NCBI RefSeq assembly: GCF_000716595.1
Contig: NZ_JNXC01000018.1
Location: 1 to 64,000 of the forward strand
Direction: 5' to 3'
DNA length: 64,000 nucleotides
Source: Saccharothrix sp. NRRL B-16314
GTDB lineage: Bacteria; Actinomycetota; Actinomycetes; Mycobacteriales; Pseudonocardiaceae
The notes under the pieces are model-generated. The model had not been told where the DNA came from and ran no database searches. It was given only the letters and a program-made list of their open reading frames with translations. Shown here one piece after another: positions 1 through 8,965 of the stretch. Position 1 is the stretch's first letter. Every line of letters starts with the position of its first letter. The position numbers and the translations under genes are program-made.

Positions 1-705
1 GATCACCTTGGCGTCACACGCGATCCGCCGCGCCTGCGCCGCACTCAGATAGCGGTCACCGTCGAGCACCGCGTGCCCCACACCCCGCCGCAACGTCTCC
101 AGGTCGAGGGTGACGCTGATGTGCGGCCGTTCCCCGGCCTCCGACGGCAGATCACCCGACCGCGACGCCAGCGTGATCACGTCGGCGAACGCCTCACCGA
201 ACCGGTGTGCCCGGTCCTTCGGCCCCTCCGGACGCGGCGTCGCCAACGGCTCCAGCATCGCGGTGAACCGGGTGCCGGTCTCCGCCGACAACTCACCCCA
301 GAACTCCACCCGCCCACCCGGCAGGTCCCGCACGTACAACACATCCCCGGGTTCGGCGGCGGGCTCGTCCAACTCGTCCACGGAATCCTGCTCGATCCGG
401 TCGCGGATGCGGTCGGCGAGCTGACGGATCACCTTCGGCTCCACCGACCGCGCCGCCTCGACCAACGTCTCCTGCGACCAGTCGGGCAGCGGCAGGTACA
501 ACTCCACCTGCGCGATCCACTGCTTCACCTCCGCCGGGTTCGCCCGCACCAACCGCCGGTACGCGTCCAGGTCATACCCGCACCGCAACACCTGTGACAG
601 CAACTCCAGCCGCCGCCGGTGCAACGCCCGCGCGGACGCCTCGACCGCGGCGACGGCGGCGAACACGTCGTCCTCGGTCAGCAGCGGCACGGGCGAAACA
701 TCCAT
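1..705 (-). CDS. DUF222-domain protein, N-terminal part of a probable HNH endonuclease (cut by window edge)
   Basis: An open frame runs from an ATG at 705-703 to base 1, giving 235 residues with no stop; the C-terminus lies outside the window. The N-terminus reads MDVSPVPLLT, followed by a helical region and the segments RPHISVTLDL and YLSAAQARRIACDA, which I recognise from the DUF222 module that precedes an HNH nuclease in a large actinobacterial family (13E12-like). The HNH motif itself is not visible, so nuclease activity is inference from the family. Members are multicopy and often mobile or of unknown role. It lies 36 bases downstream of the YbaB-like gene on the same strand and may be an independent unit. 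Confidence 0.75.
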   Translation of the reverse strand, partial: MDVSPVPLLTEDDVFAAVAAVEASARALHRRRLELLSQVLRCGYDLDAYRRLVRANPAEVKQWIAQVELYLPLPDWSQETLVEAARSVEPKVIRQLADRIRDRIEQDSVDELDEPAAEPGDVLYVRDLPGGRVEFWGELSAETGTRFTAMLEPLATPRPEGPKDRAHRFGEAFADVITLASRSGDLPSEAGERPHISVTLDLETLRRGVGHAVLDGDRYLSAAQARRIACDAKVI

Positions 706-741
706 GGCCCCAACGGTATTCGAACAGGCATTCCCGGATCA

Positions 742-1050
742 TCACGCGACCGGGTATAACGCCTGATCAATCCACTCTGGGGGCACGACCTCGCTCACCA
801 CCGCCATGCCATCCGCCACCGCCGCCGCGGCGGCCTCGTCGGCCAGGCGGCGGACGACACCGGCCAGCTCGTCGGGCCGCAGGGTCAGCGCCTCACGGGT
901 GAACTCCAGATCGACGGGCCTGCCGTGCAGGTCGACCACCACGGTCACCCCGGACGCCGACGCCTCCCGCCGGATGGCGTCCAACCGCTCACCGAGGCCC
1001 ATCACACGATCCCCCATCACACCGAGCTCTTCCGTCACATCGAGTCCCAT
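742..1050 (-). CDS. YbaB/EbfC-like small protein, second of a pair
   Basis: 102 residues starting MGLDVTEELG. The ATG at 1050-1048 shares one base with the preceding gene's stop (TGATG), which favours it over a GTG 12 bases upstream. The helix-strand pattern, with a VTVVVDLHGRPVDLEF strand pair and a long terminal helix, fits the YbaB/EbfC nucleoid-associated fold. In Pseudonocardiales such proteins often sit beside WXG100-type secreted proteins, as here; whether they bind DNA or act as partners for the secreted proteins is unknown. The sequence diverges strongly from its upstream paralogue, so a heterodimer is possible but only inferred. Confidence 0.6.
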   Translation of the reverse strand: MGLDVTEELGVMGDRVMGLGERLDAIRREASASGVTVVVDLHGRPVDLEFTREALTLRPDELAGVVRRLADEAAAAAVADGMAVVSEVVPPEWIDQALYPVA

Positions 1051-1325
1051 CACACCCGCCACGTCTCGGGAGTCGTGTCCTCGACCGACTCGGCCATCCG
1101 CGTCCCCACCGCCAGCCCCAGGGCACTCACGTCACCGAGGGAGCGGTGGACCCGGGCGTTCGCGCGGGCCGTGGCCGTGTCGACCAGGGCCAGGATCGCC
1201 TTCGCCAACCGGGTCTGCCCCAGCCGCAGCGACCGGGCGTCCAGCGTCAGGTCCCGCAGCCCACCACCGGGGCCGACCTCGACCGCGATCCCGGTGTCCG
1301 GGTCGTGCGCGCTGCCGGTGATCAC
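1050..1325 (-). CDS. YbaB/EbfC-like small protein, first of a pair
   Basis: 91 residues starting from a GTG at 1325-1323 that overlaps the upstream CHAP gene stop by four bases (GTGA). The core GIAVEVGPGGGLRDLTLD followed by a helix with LAKAILALVDTATARANARV is the classic YbaB/EbfC pattern of a beta hairpin followed by a long dimerisation helix. The protein is cytoplasmic by lack of a signal. Translational coupling to the hydrolase upstream implies coordinated amounts. E. coli YbaB is about 109 residues, so the size is close. A role as a cognate partner or regulator of the adjacent WXG-type hydrolases is inference. Confidence 0.7.
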   Translation of the reverse strand: MITGSAHDPDTGIAVEVGPGGGLRDLTLDARSLRLGQTRLAKAILALVDTATARANARVHRSLGDVSALGLAVGTRMAESVEDTTPETWRV

Positions 1326-2341
1326 GGGTGCACCCCTCCGTAGAACGTCGCCGAGCTGAGCTTGTGCGTGTTCCGCCGCACGCTGTCACCGGAGTTGCCC
1401 TCGATCAGCGTCACCGTGCCGTCGGAGACCTTCTCCACGATCCCGATGTGCTTGCTGGTCGCCGTGCTGCCCGGCCCGGTCCCGAACAGCAGCACGTCTC
1501 CCGGCCGCGCGGCGCTCAGGCTCGTGTACGCCTTCCCGTTCCGCTGCCCCCAGCGGAACACGTCACCGGTGAACGGCAGGACCGGGATGTCCACCCCGGC
1601 CTTGCGCCACATTGCCGTGGCGAACGACGAGCACCACGCCGCCGTCGGGCCGTACGGGTTGCGGTTGCTGCCGGGCGGGTTCTCGCGGGTGCCCAGCTCA
1701 CGCCGGGCGGCCGAGATGATCGTGCGGGACCGACCCCGGTCGCGGGCGTGCGAAGGCTGGGTGCGACCGCGGCGTGATTCCGGTCGGCTGTCGGCGATGC
1801 CGTCGTGCTCGACTTCCTTCTCCAACGCACGCAGCTTGCGGGCGGCGTCCTCCATCTCGCCCCGCACGTGCCGGACGGTCGCCCTGGTCTCCTTGGTGTA
1901 CCCCGGTTCCAGGTCGGCGGCTTCGGCCACGGCCTTGAGGAGCGCGGCCTGCGTGCCGACGGCCTTGCCCGCGTCGAGCAGCCCGCTCGCCCGGTCCAGG
2001 TACTCCTCGACGGCCCGCCGCGCCCGCGCGTGACCGGTGGTCAACGCGCTCGTCACCCCGGCGACGATCTCCTCCGCGTCACGGGCGGCGTCGGCGGTCA
2101 CCCGCAGCTGCCTGCCCAGCCGGTTCGAGCGCTTCTCGAAACCCTCGGAGTTGTCGCCCTTCCAGTGCTCCAGCACCGTCTTGGCGGCCTTGGTCTGGTC
2201 CTCGTGCCGGTCGGTGAGGCCGGACGCGGTCCGGTTCAGCGCGTACTGCACCTTCACCGCGTCCTCCGCCTTGCCCGCCAACGAGTTCCGGTGGCCGATC
2301 ATGCTCTCGGCGAAGTGCCGTGCCATCTCGCGGGTGTCCAC
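1322..2341 (-). CDS. CHAP-domain peptidoglycan hydrolase with N-terminal WXG-type helical domain
   Basis: 339 residues from a GTG at 2341-2339 that shares one base with the upstream gene's TAG stop (TAGTG). An open frame continues further upstream but there it is antisense-like Arg-rich sequence, so it was trimmed. Residues 1-180 are helical and contain a W-x-G turn (W60-K-G62), resembling WXG100/LXG-type secretion domains. Residues about 205-339 form a CHAP amidase/endopeptidase domain with Cys237 (AAWCSSF), His298 (SKHIGIV) and an EGN motif at 314-316. There is no classical signal peptide, so export through a type VII system is inferred from the N-terminal domain. The substrate should be peptidoglycan cross-bridges or stem peptides. 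Confidence 0.8.
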   Translation of the reverse strand: MDTREMARHFAESMIGHRNSLAGKAEDAVKVQYALNRTASGLTDRHEDQTKAAKTVLEHWKGDNSEGFEKRSNRLGRQLRVTADAARDAEEIVAGVTSALTTGHARARRAVEEYLDRASGLLDAGKAVGTQAALLKAVAEAADLEPGYTKETRATVRHVRGEMEDAARKLRALEKEVEHDGIADSRPESRRGRTQPSHARDRGRSRTIISAARRELGTRENPPGSNRNPYGPTAAWCSSFATAMWRKAGVDIPVLPFTGDVFRWGQRNGKAYTSLSAARPGDVLLFGTGPGSTATSKHIGIVEKVSDGTVTLIEGNSGDSVRRNTHKLSSATFYGGVHP

Positions 2342-3084
2342 TACGCCTCTCCTCCGCCGGTGACCGCGCGGGCCGTGTCCTCGTCCTGCTCCTGGTACGA
2401 CCGGGCGGAACGGGAGGCGGACGTGGCCAGCGCGTCGGTGTTGCGCGCGACGCCCTTGACCTGCTTGCGCAGCGCCGCGCCGAAGTCGTCCAGCGCGGCG
2501 GCGAACCCGGACTGCCTGCCGATGCGCCCGAAGCTGTCCTCGGCGATCTCCCGCACCTCGCGGACGTGCCGCCGGCCGAGCGCGGTCAGGTCGTCGGCGG
2601 TGCCCTGCGTCCGCCGCGCGTAGTCGCGCAGCACGCCAACGTCGACCGAGAACCCGCCACCGCCGCGCGACCCGCCACCGCCCGAACCACCGCCGCCACC
2701 GCTCGCGCCGCCGCGCTTCATCGCGTCCACGCCCCGCCGCGCCTCGTCCAGGTGCCGCTTGTACGCCCCGCTCGTGTACGTCGTCCAAGGCGTCCAGGAC
2801 TGCCCGTCACCGGAGATCCTGTTCGCCGCCCGCGCGTTCACCGCCGGGTCGAACAGCTCCCGGTTCGAGTCGAGCCCGAACTCGCGCCGCCGCGCCGGCC
2901 CCATCGCGCCGAGCATGTTGACCTGCCACAGGCCGTACGAGTCGTCCGGCGGGGTGGCGTTGTGCGCCCGCGGGTCACCGCCGGACTCGGCCAGCGCGAC
3001 CGCCACCGCGATCGTCAGGTCCTGCCCGCGGAACCCCGCGTCGTGCGCGTGCCGGGCGACCTGCTCCGGACTCAGCTTGCTCAT
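2341..3084 (-). CDS. Lytic transglycosylase-like protein with C-terminal WXG-type domain
   Basis: 247 residues from the ATG at 3084-3082. Residues about 20-115 are an SLT-type lysozyme-like domain: catalytic Glu33 in LAESGG, then SYGLWQVN (49-56) and the Asn/Ala-rich [10 protein letters not shown] segment. A Gly/Ser linker (125-144) follows, then a helical-hairpin domain (145-247) with [11 protein letters not shown] in the position of the WXG turn, Trp being replaced by Phe. The order (enzyme first, secretion-like domain last) is the reverse of the CHAP protein encoded immediately downstream, with which it is translationally coupled. Together they look like a matched pair of exported wall hydrolases; type VII export is inferred. 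Confidence 0.75.
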   Translation of the reverse strand: MSKLSPEQVARHAHDAGFRGQDLTIAVAVALAESGGDPRAHNATPPDDSYGLWQVNMLGAMGPARRREFGLDSNRELFDPAVNARAANRISGDGQSWTPWTTYTSGAYKRHLDEARRGVDAMKRGGASGGGGGSGGGGSRGGGGFSVDVGVLRDYARRTQGTADDLTALGRRHVREVREIAEDSFGRIGRQSGFAAALDDFGAALRKQVKGVARNTDALATSASRSARSYQEQDEDTARAVTGGGEA

Positions 3085-3174
3085 GCCGCCACCCTGCACC
3101 GCCCACGACCTGCGGCGGAACCGGCGTTGCACGCTCGGACAGCGGCTGTGCACAGGAGAGCTACAGTCGAACAC

Positions 3175-4521
3175 GTGACCGAAAGGCTGTTCGACGAGGG
3201 TTTGTTCGGCGTCGACCCGGAGGAGAAGGCCGCCCGCATCGCCGCCAACGCGCCGCTGGCCGTGCGGCTGCGCCCGCGCACGCTGGAAGAGGTCGTGGGG
3301 CAGGACCACCTGCTCGGACCAGGCGCGCCGCTGCGCCGGCTGGTCGAGGGCTCGTCGCCCGCCTCGATCATGCTCTACGGCCCGCCCGGCACCGGCAAGA
3401 CGACCCTCGCCACGCTCGTCTCCCAGGCCACCGGCCGGCGGTTCTCGGCCCTGTCGGCGCTGTCGGCGGGCGTGAAGGAGGTGCGCGCGGTCATCGAGGA
3501 TGCACGTCGCCGCCTGGTCCGCTCCGGCGAGTCGACCGTGCTGTTCATCGACGAGGTGCACCGGTTCTCCAAGACCCAGCAGGACGCCCTGCTCGGCGCG
3601 GTGGAGGACCGGATCGTGCTGCTGGTCGCGGCGACCACGGAGAACCCGTTCTTCTCCGTCGTCTCGCCGCTGCTGTCGAGGTCGCTGGTGCTGCAACTGC
3701 GGCCGTTGTCCGACGACGCGGTGCGCGTGCTGGTCAGGCGGGCGGTCGAGGACGCACGCGGCCTGAACGGCTCGATCACGGTGGAGCCGGACGCCGAGGA
3801 CCACCTGGTGCGGCTGGCCGGCGGTGACGCCCGGCGCGCGTTGACGGCGCTGGAGGCGGCGGCGGACTCGGTCGGCGCGGGCGGCGTGCTCGACCTGGCG
3901 ACGCTGGAGGCGACGGTCGACAAGGCGGCCGTGCGCTACGACCGGCAGGGTGACCAGCACTACGACGTGACCAGCGCGTTCATCAAGTCGATCCGCGGTT
4001 CCGACGTGGACGCCGCGCTGCACTACCTGGCCCGGATGATCGAGGCGGGGGAGGACCCGAGGTTCATCGCGCGGCGGCTGGTGATCCACGCCAGCGAGGA
4101 CGTCGGCATGGCCGACCCGACCGCCTTGCAGACGTGCGTGGCCGCGGCGCAGGCCGTGCAGCTCATCGGGCTGCCGGAGTGCGCGCTGAACCTGGCACAG
4201 GCCACCGTCCACCTCGCCACCGCGCCCAAGTCGAACGCCGTGACGACCGCGATCGGCGAGGCGATGGCGGACGTCCGCAAGGGTGCGATCGGTTCCGTGC
4301 CCGCGCACCTGCGCGACGGCCACTACGCGGGCGCGGCGAAGCTCGGCAACGCCCAGGGCTACCGCTACCCGCACGACGTGCCGGAGGGCGTGCTGACCCA
4401 GCAGTACGCGCCGGACGACCTGGTCGGCCGCGACTACTACCAGCCGACCGGTCGTGGCGCGGAGCGCGTGATCGCCGAACGCCTGCCGAAGTTGCGCCGC
4501 GTGGTCCGGGGCGAGGAGTAA
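3175..4521 (+). CDS. rarA: Replication-associated recombination protein RarA (MgsA) AAA+ ATPase
   Basis: 448 residues from GTG at 3175 ([10 protein letters not shown]). The AAA+ core has Walker [10 protein letters not shown] at 69-77, Walker [10 protein letters not shown] and sensor TTENPFFSV, followed by the tetramerisation region with [20 protein letters not shown] and [15 protein letters not shown] typical of the RarA/WRNIP1 family. The protein acts at stalled forks and single-strand gaps during recombination. An open frame extends upstream of 3175 but that part is antisense to the hydrolase gene and was excluded. In other actinobacteria rarA lies close to alaS; here the siderophore region separates them. 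Confidence 0.95.
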   Translation: MTERLFDEGLFGVDPEEKAARIAANAPLAVRLRPRTLEEVVGQDHLLGPGAPLRRLVEGSSPASIMLYGPPGTGKTTLATLVSQATGRRFSALSALSAGVKEVRAVIEDARRRLVRSGESTVLFIDEVHRFSKTQQDALLGAVEDRIVLLVAATTENPFFSVVSPLLSRSLVLQLRPLSDDAVRVLVRRAVEDARGLNGSITVEPDAEDHLVRLAGGDARRALTALEAAADSVGAGGVLDLATLEATVDKAAVRYDRQGDQHYDVTSAFIKSIRGSDVDAALHYLARMIEAGEDPRFIARRLVIHASEDVGMADPTALQTCVAAAQAVQLIGLPECALNLAQATVHLATAPKSNAVTTAIGEAMADVRKGAIGSVPAHLRDGHYAGAAKLGNAQGYRYPHDVPEGVLTQQYAPDDLVGRDYYQPTGRGAERVIAERLPKLRRVVRGEE

Positions 4522-4562
4522 ATCCATTTCCGATCCGCGCGCGTTCTGACACGGTGTGCCCC

Positions 4563-5291
4563 GTGACTGACGTGCCGCTGAACGGCCATGCCCTGCTCGA
4601 CTTCAACACCCCCCTGTCCGACGGCAAGGCCCACGACCTGATCAACAGCCTGCACCTGCGTCCCGGCGCGACGGTGGTCGACTACGGCTGCGGCTGGGCG
4701 GAACTGCTGCTCAGGGCGGTCGAGCACGAGCCGAACGCGCGCGGGCTCGGCGTCGACAGCGACGAGTACGCCATCACCCGCGGCCGGGCGAACGTCGAGG
4801 CCCGCGGCCTGGCGTCCCGCGTCACACTGGACCTGGCGGACGTCACCACCTGGGCGGCCGAGCCGGCGGACGTGGTGATCTCCATCGGCGCGTCGCACGC
4901 CTGGGGCGGCACGAAGCAGACGTTGGAGGCCATGCACGCCCGCCTCCGCCCCGGCGGCACCCTGCTGCTCGGTGACGGCTTCTGGGAGCAGCCGCCCAAC
5001 GCGCGGTCGGCCGAGATCTTCGGAGAGGACGGGTTCGGCACTCTCGCCGAGCTGGTGGACCTGGCGATGACCTGCGGCTACCGGCTGCTGAACCTGGCCA
5101 CCGCGACCCTGGACGAGTGGGACAGCTTCGAGTCCCGCTGGTGCGCCTCCCGGGAACGCTGGCTGCTCGACCACCCCGACCACCCGCAGGCGGACGAGGT
5201 CCGCGCGATCGTCGACGACCACCGCGACGGCTGGCTCAAGGGCTACCGGGACCACTTCGGCCTCGCCTACCTGACCCTCGCCCGCCTCTAG
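4563..5291 (+). CDS. Class I SAM-dependent methyltransferase
   Basis: 242 residues from GTG at 4563 (VTDVPLNGHALLDF); no clear ribosome binding site is visible. Motif I VVDYGCGWAELLL lies near residues 37-49, with an acidic motif II (GVDSDEYAI), motif post-I DLADVTTW and motif IV VVISIGASHAWGG, giving a standard Rossmann methyltransferase. A helical cap follows (DEWDSFESRW), as in small-molecule methyltransferases. The substrate cannot be read from sequence. It lies 41 bases after rarA on the same strand and converges on the siderophore operon, from which a strong hairpin separates it, so it is probably not part of siderophore synthesis. Confidence 0.8.
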   Translation: MTDVPLNGHALLDFNTPLSDGKAHDLINSLHLRPGATVVDYGCGWAELLLRAVEHEPNARGLGVDSDEYAITRGRANVEARGLASRVTLDLADVTTWAAEPADVVISIGASHAWGGTKQTLEAMHARLRPGGTLLLGDGFWEQPPNARSAEIFGEDGFGTLAELVDLAMTCGYRLLNLATATLDEWDSFESRWCASRERWLLDHPDHPQADEVRAIVDDHRDGWLKGYRDHFGLAYLTLARL

Positions 5292-5296
5292 GACTC

Positions 5297-5337
5297 CGGC
5301 CGCCTCGCCCGGCCGGGGATACCGGGCGAGGCGGCCG
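5297..5337. terminator. Bidirectional hairpin terminator between convergent genes
   Basis: A perfect 16-bp inverted repeat (arms 5297-5312 and 5322-5337, CGGCCGCCTCGCCCGG and its complement) with a 9-base loop lies between the methyltransferase stop and the IucC-like gene stop. There is no long T-run, as is usual in this GC range, but the convergent position and stem length make transcription termination in both directions likely. Confidence 0.8.
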
Positions 5338-5341
5338 AGTT

Positions 5342-7099
5342 TCACCAGCCGTCGGGCGGTGGGATCGGCCGCACGTCGTGCAGCGGGTTGGGCAGGGTGC
5401 CCGTCTTCGGCACCGGCGGGCGGGCGGTCAGGTCCTGGTAGCCGAGGGTGATCCGGTAGCTGTTCAGCGGGTAGCGGAAGAAGTCGCGGACGGTCAGCGA
5501 GCCCTCGTCCATCCGGCCGGCCAGGGTGGGGAAGTGGTCGCGGTAGGCGTCGACCTCGCCGCGGACCATGCCCCAGAACCGGTCCTCGGACAGCGGCAGC
5601 AGGCGGGACAGCGGGCGGAAGACGCCCACGAGCAGGGCGTCCACGATGTACTGGCGCAGGACCGGCCACGGCTTGCGCGGCAGCACGGGGTCGTGGGCGT
5701 CCGGTTCGAGGCCACGCGCCGGGACGCGGTCCACCGACACGTTCACGTCGTCCACCAGGTCGAGCAGCGCGACCCTGGTCGGCACGCCGTCCCCGTCCGT
5801 GATCACCACGACGTTCTCGCCGTGCGGGTTGAACGTGATCCCGTACGTGTAGAGCACGTGCAGCAACGGCCGGAACAGCGCCCGCAGCAGCGCCGCGAAC
5901 CACACCGCCGGGTCCGTGTCCCCGATGTGCTCCAGCACCAGCGGCCGACCGGCGCGGTCCACGTGCAGCAGGGCCGCCAACGACCACGAGCGCTCGCCGG
6001 GCCGCAGCGCCACCGGCGCACGCCAGATGCACCCCATCGTCTCCAGCCACTGGTACGGCACGTCACCCGCCCGTGACAGCTGCGGGTGCCGCACCGTCAC
6101 CGAAGCGACCTCGCCCAACAGCTCCGTGCCCCACTCGCCGATCAGCTTGTCCGCCTGCCACAGGCCGGCCAGCCACTGCGTCACGACCGGCGCGGCCAGC
6201 GTGCAGTGCGGCGGGATACCCCGGTACACCGACGTGTTCAGGATTTTCAGCGGCAGCTTGACCTGGTAGCGGCCCGGGGAGTCCACGTTGGACATGGTGC
6301 GGATCGCCTGCGTCGGCAGGTACCAGTCCGGCGCCTCGCCCAGCTCGACCAGCCGACCGGTGGCGAGTTCCGGCGCCCACAACGTCCGCACGACGTGGTC
6401 CAGCTGCCACGGGTGCACGGGCAGCCACACGTAGGCCGCCGGGTCGACACCGGCCTCCTGCAACGCCTCGGTGAACCGCTCGACCGTCATCGGGTCCAGC
6501 TCCCGCGCGCGGACGCCCTCCTCCGACAGCTCCGACGTGCCGCGGAACTCCGCGGACCCCCGGTGCACGGCCACCCACGGCAGCCGCACGGGCACCCGCG
6601 ACTCGGGGCTGTGCCGCGCCAGGTCGTCCGCCGAGAACCCGACCCGACCCTTGTTCGCGATCAGCCACGGGTGCCCGGTGAGGTGCCCGTCCAGCTCGGC
6701 CTGCGGCAACGACGCCAGCTCCGCCGCCGGCCGCGCGGTCGAGGCCAGCGCCACGTCGGCGGCCAGCGTCGCCGTCACCTCGGCCAGAAAACCGGCGGTC
6801 GTGGCCGGGTCGACCCGCAGGTGCCGGAACGCGTCCACCACGAACCGCTGCACGTCGTCGCACGGCTCGACCACGTCGTCACCGAGGATGCCCGCCGCCG
6901 CCCGGCGCACCGATCCCGGCTCCACCGCCCACCCGCCGAACGCCGTCCGCGTCGCGGAGAACGCGTAGACGGCGTCGCCGAACCGCAGCTCGTACCCGCC
7001 GCCGCCGAGCGCGGCGGGACCGAGCAGCCCTTCGAAGCACAACTCGCCGATCGCCTTCGCCAGCAACGCCGCCGAGCACTCGCGCCACAGGTCACTCAA
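5342..7099 (-). CDS. NRPS-independent siderophore synthetase, IucC/RhbF-like (IucA/IucC family)
   Basis: 585 residues from a TTG at 7099-7097, overlapping the hydroxylase stop. Family signatures are GHPWLIANKGRVGF (142-155), VHPWQLD (228-234), the SPGRYQVKLPLKILNTS segment near 274-290 and HGENVVV (426-432), all in the ATP/carboxylate-binding fold of NIS synthetases. It is last in a five-gene operon whose order matches rhbBCDEF. By analogy it joins the second hydroxamate-amine arm to a citryl monoamide (type C activity). The product class, a citrate-hydroxamate siderophore, is inferred; no structure can be read from the sequence. A DesD-like oligomerising activity is the alternative but would not need the second synthetase. 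Confidence 0.88.
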   Translation of the reverse strand: MSDLWRECSAALLAKAIGELCFEGLLGPAALGGGGYELRFGDAVYAFSATRTAFGGWAVEPGSVRRAAAGILGDDVVEPCDDVQRFVVDAFRHLRVDPATTAGFLAEVTATLAADVALASTARPAAELASLPQAELDGHLTGHPWLIANKGRVGFSADDLARHSPESRVPVRLPWVAVHRGSAEFRGTSELSEEGVRARELDPMTVERFTEALQEAGVDPAAYVWLPVHPWQLDHVVRTLWAPELATGRLVELGEAPDWYLPTQAIRTMSNVDSPGRYQVKLPLKILNTSVYRGIPPHCTLAAPVVTQWLAGLWQADKLIGEWGTELLGEVASVTVRHPQLSRAGDVPYQWLETMGCIWRAPVALRPGERSWSLAALLHVDRAGRPLVLEHIGDTDPAVWFAALLRALFRPLLHVLYTYGITFNPHGENVVVITDGDGVPTRVALLDLVDDVNVSVDRVPARGLEPDAHDPVLPRKPWPVLRQYIVDALLVGVFRPLSRLLPLSEDRFWGMVRGEVDAYRDHFPTLAGRMDEGSLTVRDFFRYPLNSYRITLGYQDLTARPPVPKTGTLPNPLHDVRPIPPPDGW

Positions 7100-8390
7100 G
7101 GTCGTCTCCCGGTCGCCCGCAGCCCTCGGGGGCGCTGAAGCTGGTGTAGGCGGTGTGCTTGGGCAGCGGGTAGACCTCGCGGCCGGTCACCGCGTTGACG
7201 ATGGTCGCGTTGCGCACCGCCCCGATGCCGAGGTCGGGCGCGGCGACGCCGTGGCTGTGCAGGTCGGCGTTCGCCACGAACACCCGGCCGGTGACGGACG
7301 GGTCCAGCGAGATCGAGTGGTCGAGCGCGACGACGTACCGGCCCTGGTCGTCCCGGTGCACGAGCGGTTCCAGCGGCGCGAGGAACGGCGTCGGCGCCTG
7401 CCGGTACCCGGTGGCCGCCACGACCAGGTCGGTGTGGTGCCGGAACGTCCGGCCGGTGTCCCGGTGCACGCACGTCAGCACCACCTCGCCCGACTCGACC
7501 TCCGAGGACACCACCGCCACGCCCGGCCGCAGCTCGACCGGCGCGAGCCCGTGCTCCCACTCCCGCCGGTACAGCAGGTCGTGCAGCTCTTCCAGCGTCT
7601 CCGACGAGATCGCCCGGTAGTGCCGCCAGTGCTCGGCCCGCAGCGCGTCCCGCCGTTCCTGGGGCAGCGAGTGGAAGTGCCGCACGTACGACGGCGTCGT
7701 CATCTCCAGCACCAGCTTGGTGTAGTCGAGCGGCGCGAACACCGGCGTCCGGGTCAGCCACGCCACCGCCGGGCCGCCGTCCGGGTTGCGCCGCACCAGG
7801 TCGAGGACGATCTCCGCACCGGACTGCCCCGACCCGACCACGGTCACCCGATCGCCGGAAACCTCCCGGTGCAGGTAGTCGGAGCTGTGCACCAGCCGGT
7901 CGCCGAGCCCCGCCAACGCCGGCGGCACGAACGGCGTGGTGCCCACACCGAGCACCAGGTGCCGCGCCTCCACCGAGAACCGCTCCCCGGACACCACGAA
8001 CCGGTCGTCGGCCCACCGCACCGACGTGACCGGGTGCGAGAACCGCACCGGCAGCCGGGACGCCGCCCACCGCAGGTAGTCCTCGTACTCGCGCCTGGTC
8101 GGGTGGAACCTCTCCCGCACGTAGAACGGGTACAGCCGGTCCGCGTCCCGCAGGTAGGCCAGGAACGACAGCGGGTGCGTCGGGTCGACCAACGTCACCA
8201 GGTCGGCCAGGAAGCTGACCTGCAGCACGGCGTCCGGGAACATCATCCCGCTGTGCCAGCGCAGTTCCGGGCGCGCCTCCAGCACCACCACGTCCAGATC
8301 GTCCACAGTGGACGCCAGTGCGGCCAGGCCGAGGTTGAACGGACCGCACCCGACGGCCACCACGTCGGCGACCGCCCCCCTGGCGATCAC
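7092..8390 (-). CDS. Amine N-hydroxylase (lysine/ornithine/diamine N-monooxygenase family)
   Basis: 432 residues from GTG at 8390-8388, overlapping the acyltransferase stop as GTGA. The FAD motif VGCGPFNLGLA (13-23), substrate region LQVSFLADLVTLVDP (56-70), NADPH motif VVGSGQSGAE (184-193) and late ATGYRQAP place it with IucD/RhbE/DesB flavin N-hydroxylases. It would hydroxylate the free amine of a diamine before or after mono-acylation. In this operon the amine is presumably supplied by the PLP decarboxylase, so 1,3-diaminopropane or cadaverine is more likely than free lysine; the sequence alone does not decide. Length and motif spacing are normal. Confidence 0.92.
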   Translation of the reverse strand: MIARGAVADVVAVGCGPFNLGLAALASTVDDLDVVVLEARPELRWHSGMMFPDAVLQVSFLADLVTLVDPTHPLSFLAYLRDADRLYPFYVRERFHPTRREYEDYLRWAASRLPVRFSHPVTSVRWADDRFVVSGERFSVEARHLVLGVGTTPFVPPALAGLGDRLVHSSDYLHREVSGDRVTVVGSGQSGAEIVLDLVRRNPDGGPAVAWLTRTPVFAPLDYTKLVLEMTTPSYVRHFHSLPQERRDALRAEHWRHYRAISSETLEELHDLLYRREWEHGLAPVELRPGVAVVSSEVESGEVVLTCVHRDTGRTFRHHTDLVVAATGYRQAPTPFLAPLEPLVHRDDQGRYVVALDHSISLDPSVTGRVFVANADLHSHGVAAPDLGIGAVRNATIVNAVTGREVYPLPKHTAYTSFSAPEGCGRPGDDLE

Positions 8391-8965
8391 CGGGTCCGCA
8401 CCATCAGCAGGGCGACCTTGTCCGGCAACAAGACCTCACCGACCGCCGCGAACCCTCCCGCGGTGAACGAGGCGATTGCCCGCCGGTTCCGCACGTCCGG
8501 CTCCAGCAGCACCCGGGTGCACCGCGGGTCCGCGTCGAACAGGGCCTCGGTCAGCACCGGCAGCAACGCCCGCACCAGCCCGCGATCGGTCATCCCGAAC
8601 TCGCCCACGGCGACGTGCAGCCCGATGTCGTGCGGCCGGGCCTGGTACACCTGCGCGACCACGTCCCGCGCCGCCCGGTACACCTCCAGGTAGATCACCG
8701 GGTCGTCACCCCGGCTCGCCAGCACCGGCAGCGAGTGCCGCCCCGACAGCTGCCGCCGCACCTCGTCCTCCCACCGGTCGCGCGGCCACGCCTGGTGCCA
8801 GAACGCGGCCACGTGCGGCGCCTGCATCCAGCGGTGCACCAGGTCGAGGTCGGGGGTGTCGGGGTCGACCGCGCGGGCGTGCCAGCCGTCGGCGAGGACC
8901 GGCAGCGGCGGACCCGGCACCGCGGACAGGTCGTCGGTCGGCCGGTAGGCGTCGAGGTGGCTCAC
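8387..8965 (-). CDS. Siderophore N-acyltransferase, GNAT fold (IucB/RhbD/AlcB-like)
   Basis: 192 residues from GTG at 8965-8963 (VSHLDAYRPT), GTGA-overlapping the IucA-like gene. An upstream open frame exists but is antisense-like and was trimmed. Features of the siderophore GNAT family are visible: VHRWMQAPHVAAFWHQ near 43-58, the PVIYLEVYRAARD strand and turn, LHVAVGEFGMTDRGL, and DPRCTRVLLEPDVRNRRAI near the C-terminus. It should transfer an acyl group (acetyl or similar) from acyl-CoA to the hydroxylated amine, giving the iron-binding hydroxamate. The acyl chain length is not predictable by eye. Confidence 0.88.
   Translation of the reverse strand: MSHLDAYRPTDDLSAVPGPPLPVLADGWHARAVDPDTPDLDLVHRWMQAPHVAAFWHQAWPRDRWEDEVRRQLSGRHSLPVLASRGDDPVIYLEVYRAARDVVAQVYQARPHDIGLHVAVGEFGMTDRGLVRALLPVLTEALFDADPRCTRVLLEPDVRNRRAIASFTAGGFAAVGEVLLPDKVALLMVRTR

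Noticed and set aside
3085..4527. Upstream extension of the SLT-WXG hydrolase on the minus strand
   Set aside because: The extension is antisense to rarA; the domain starts cleanly at the ATG at 3084.
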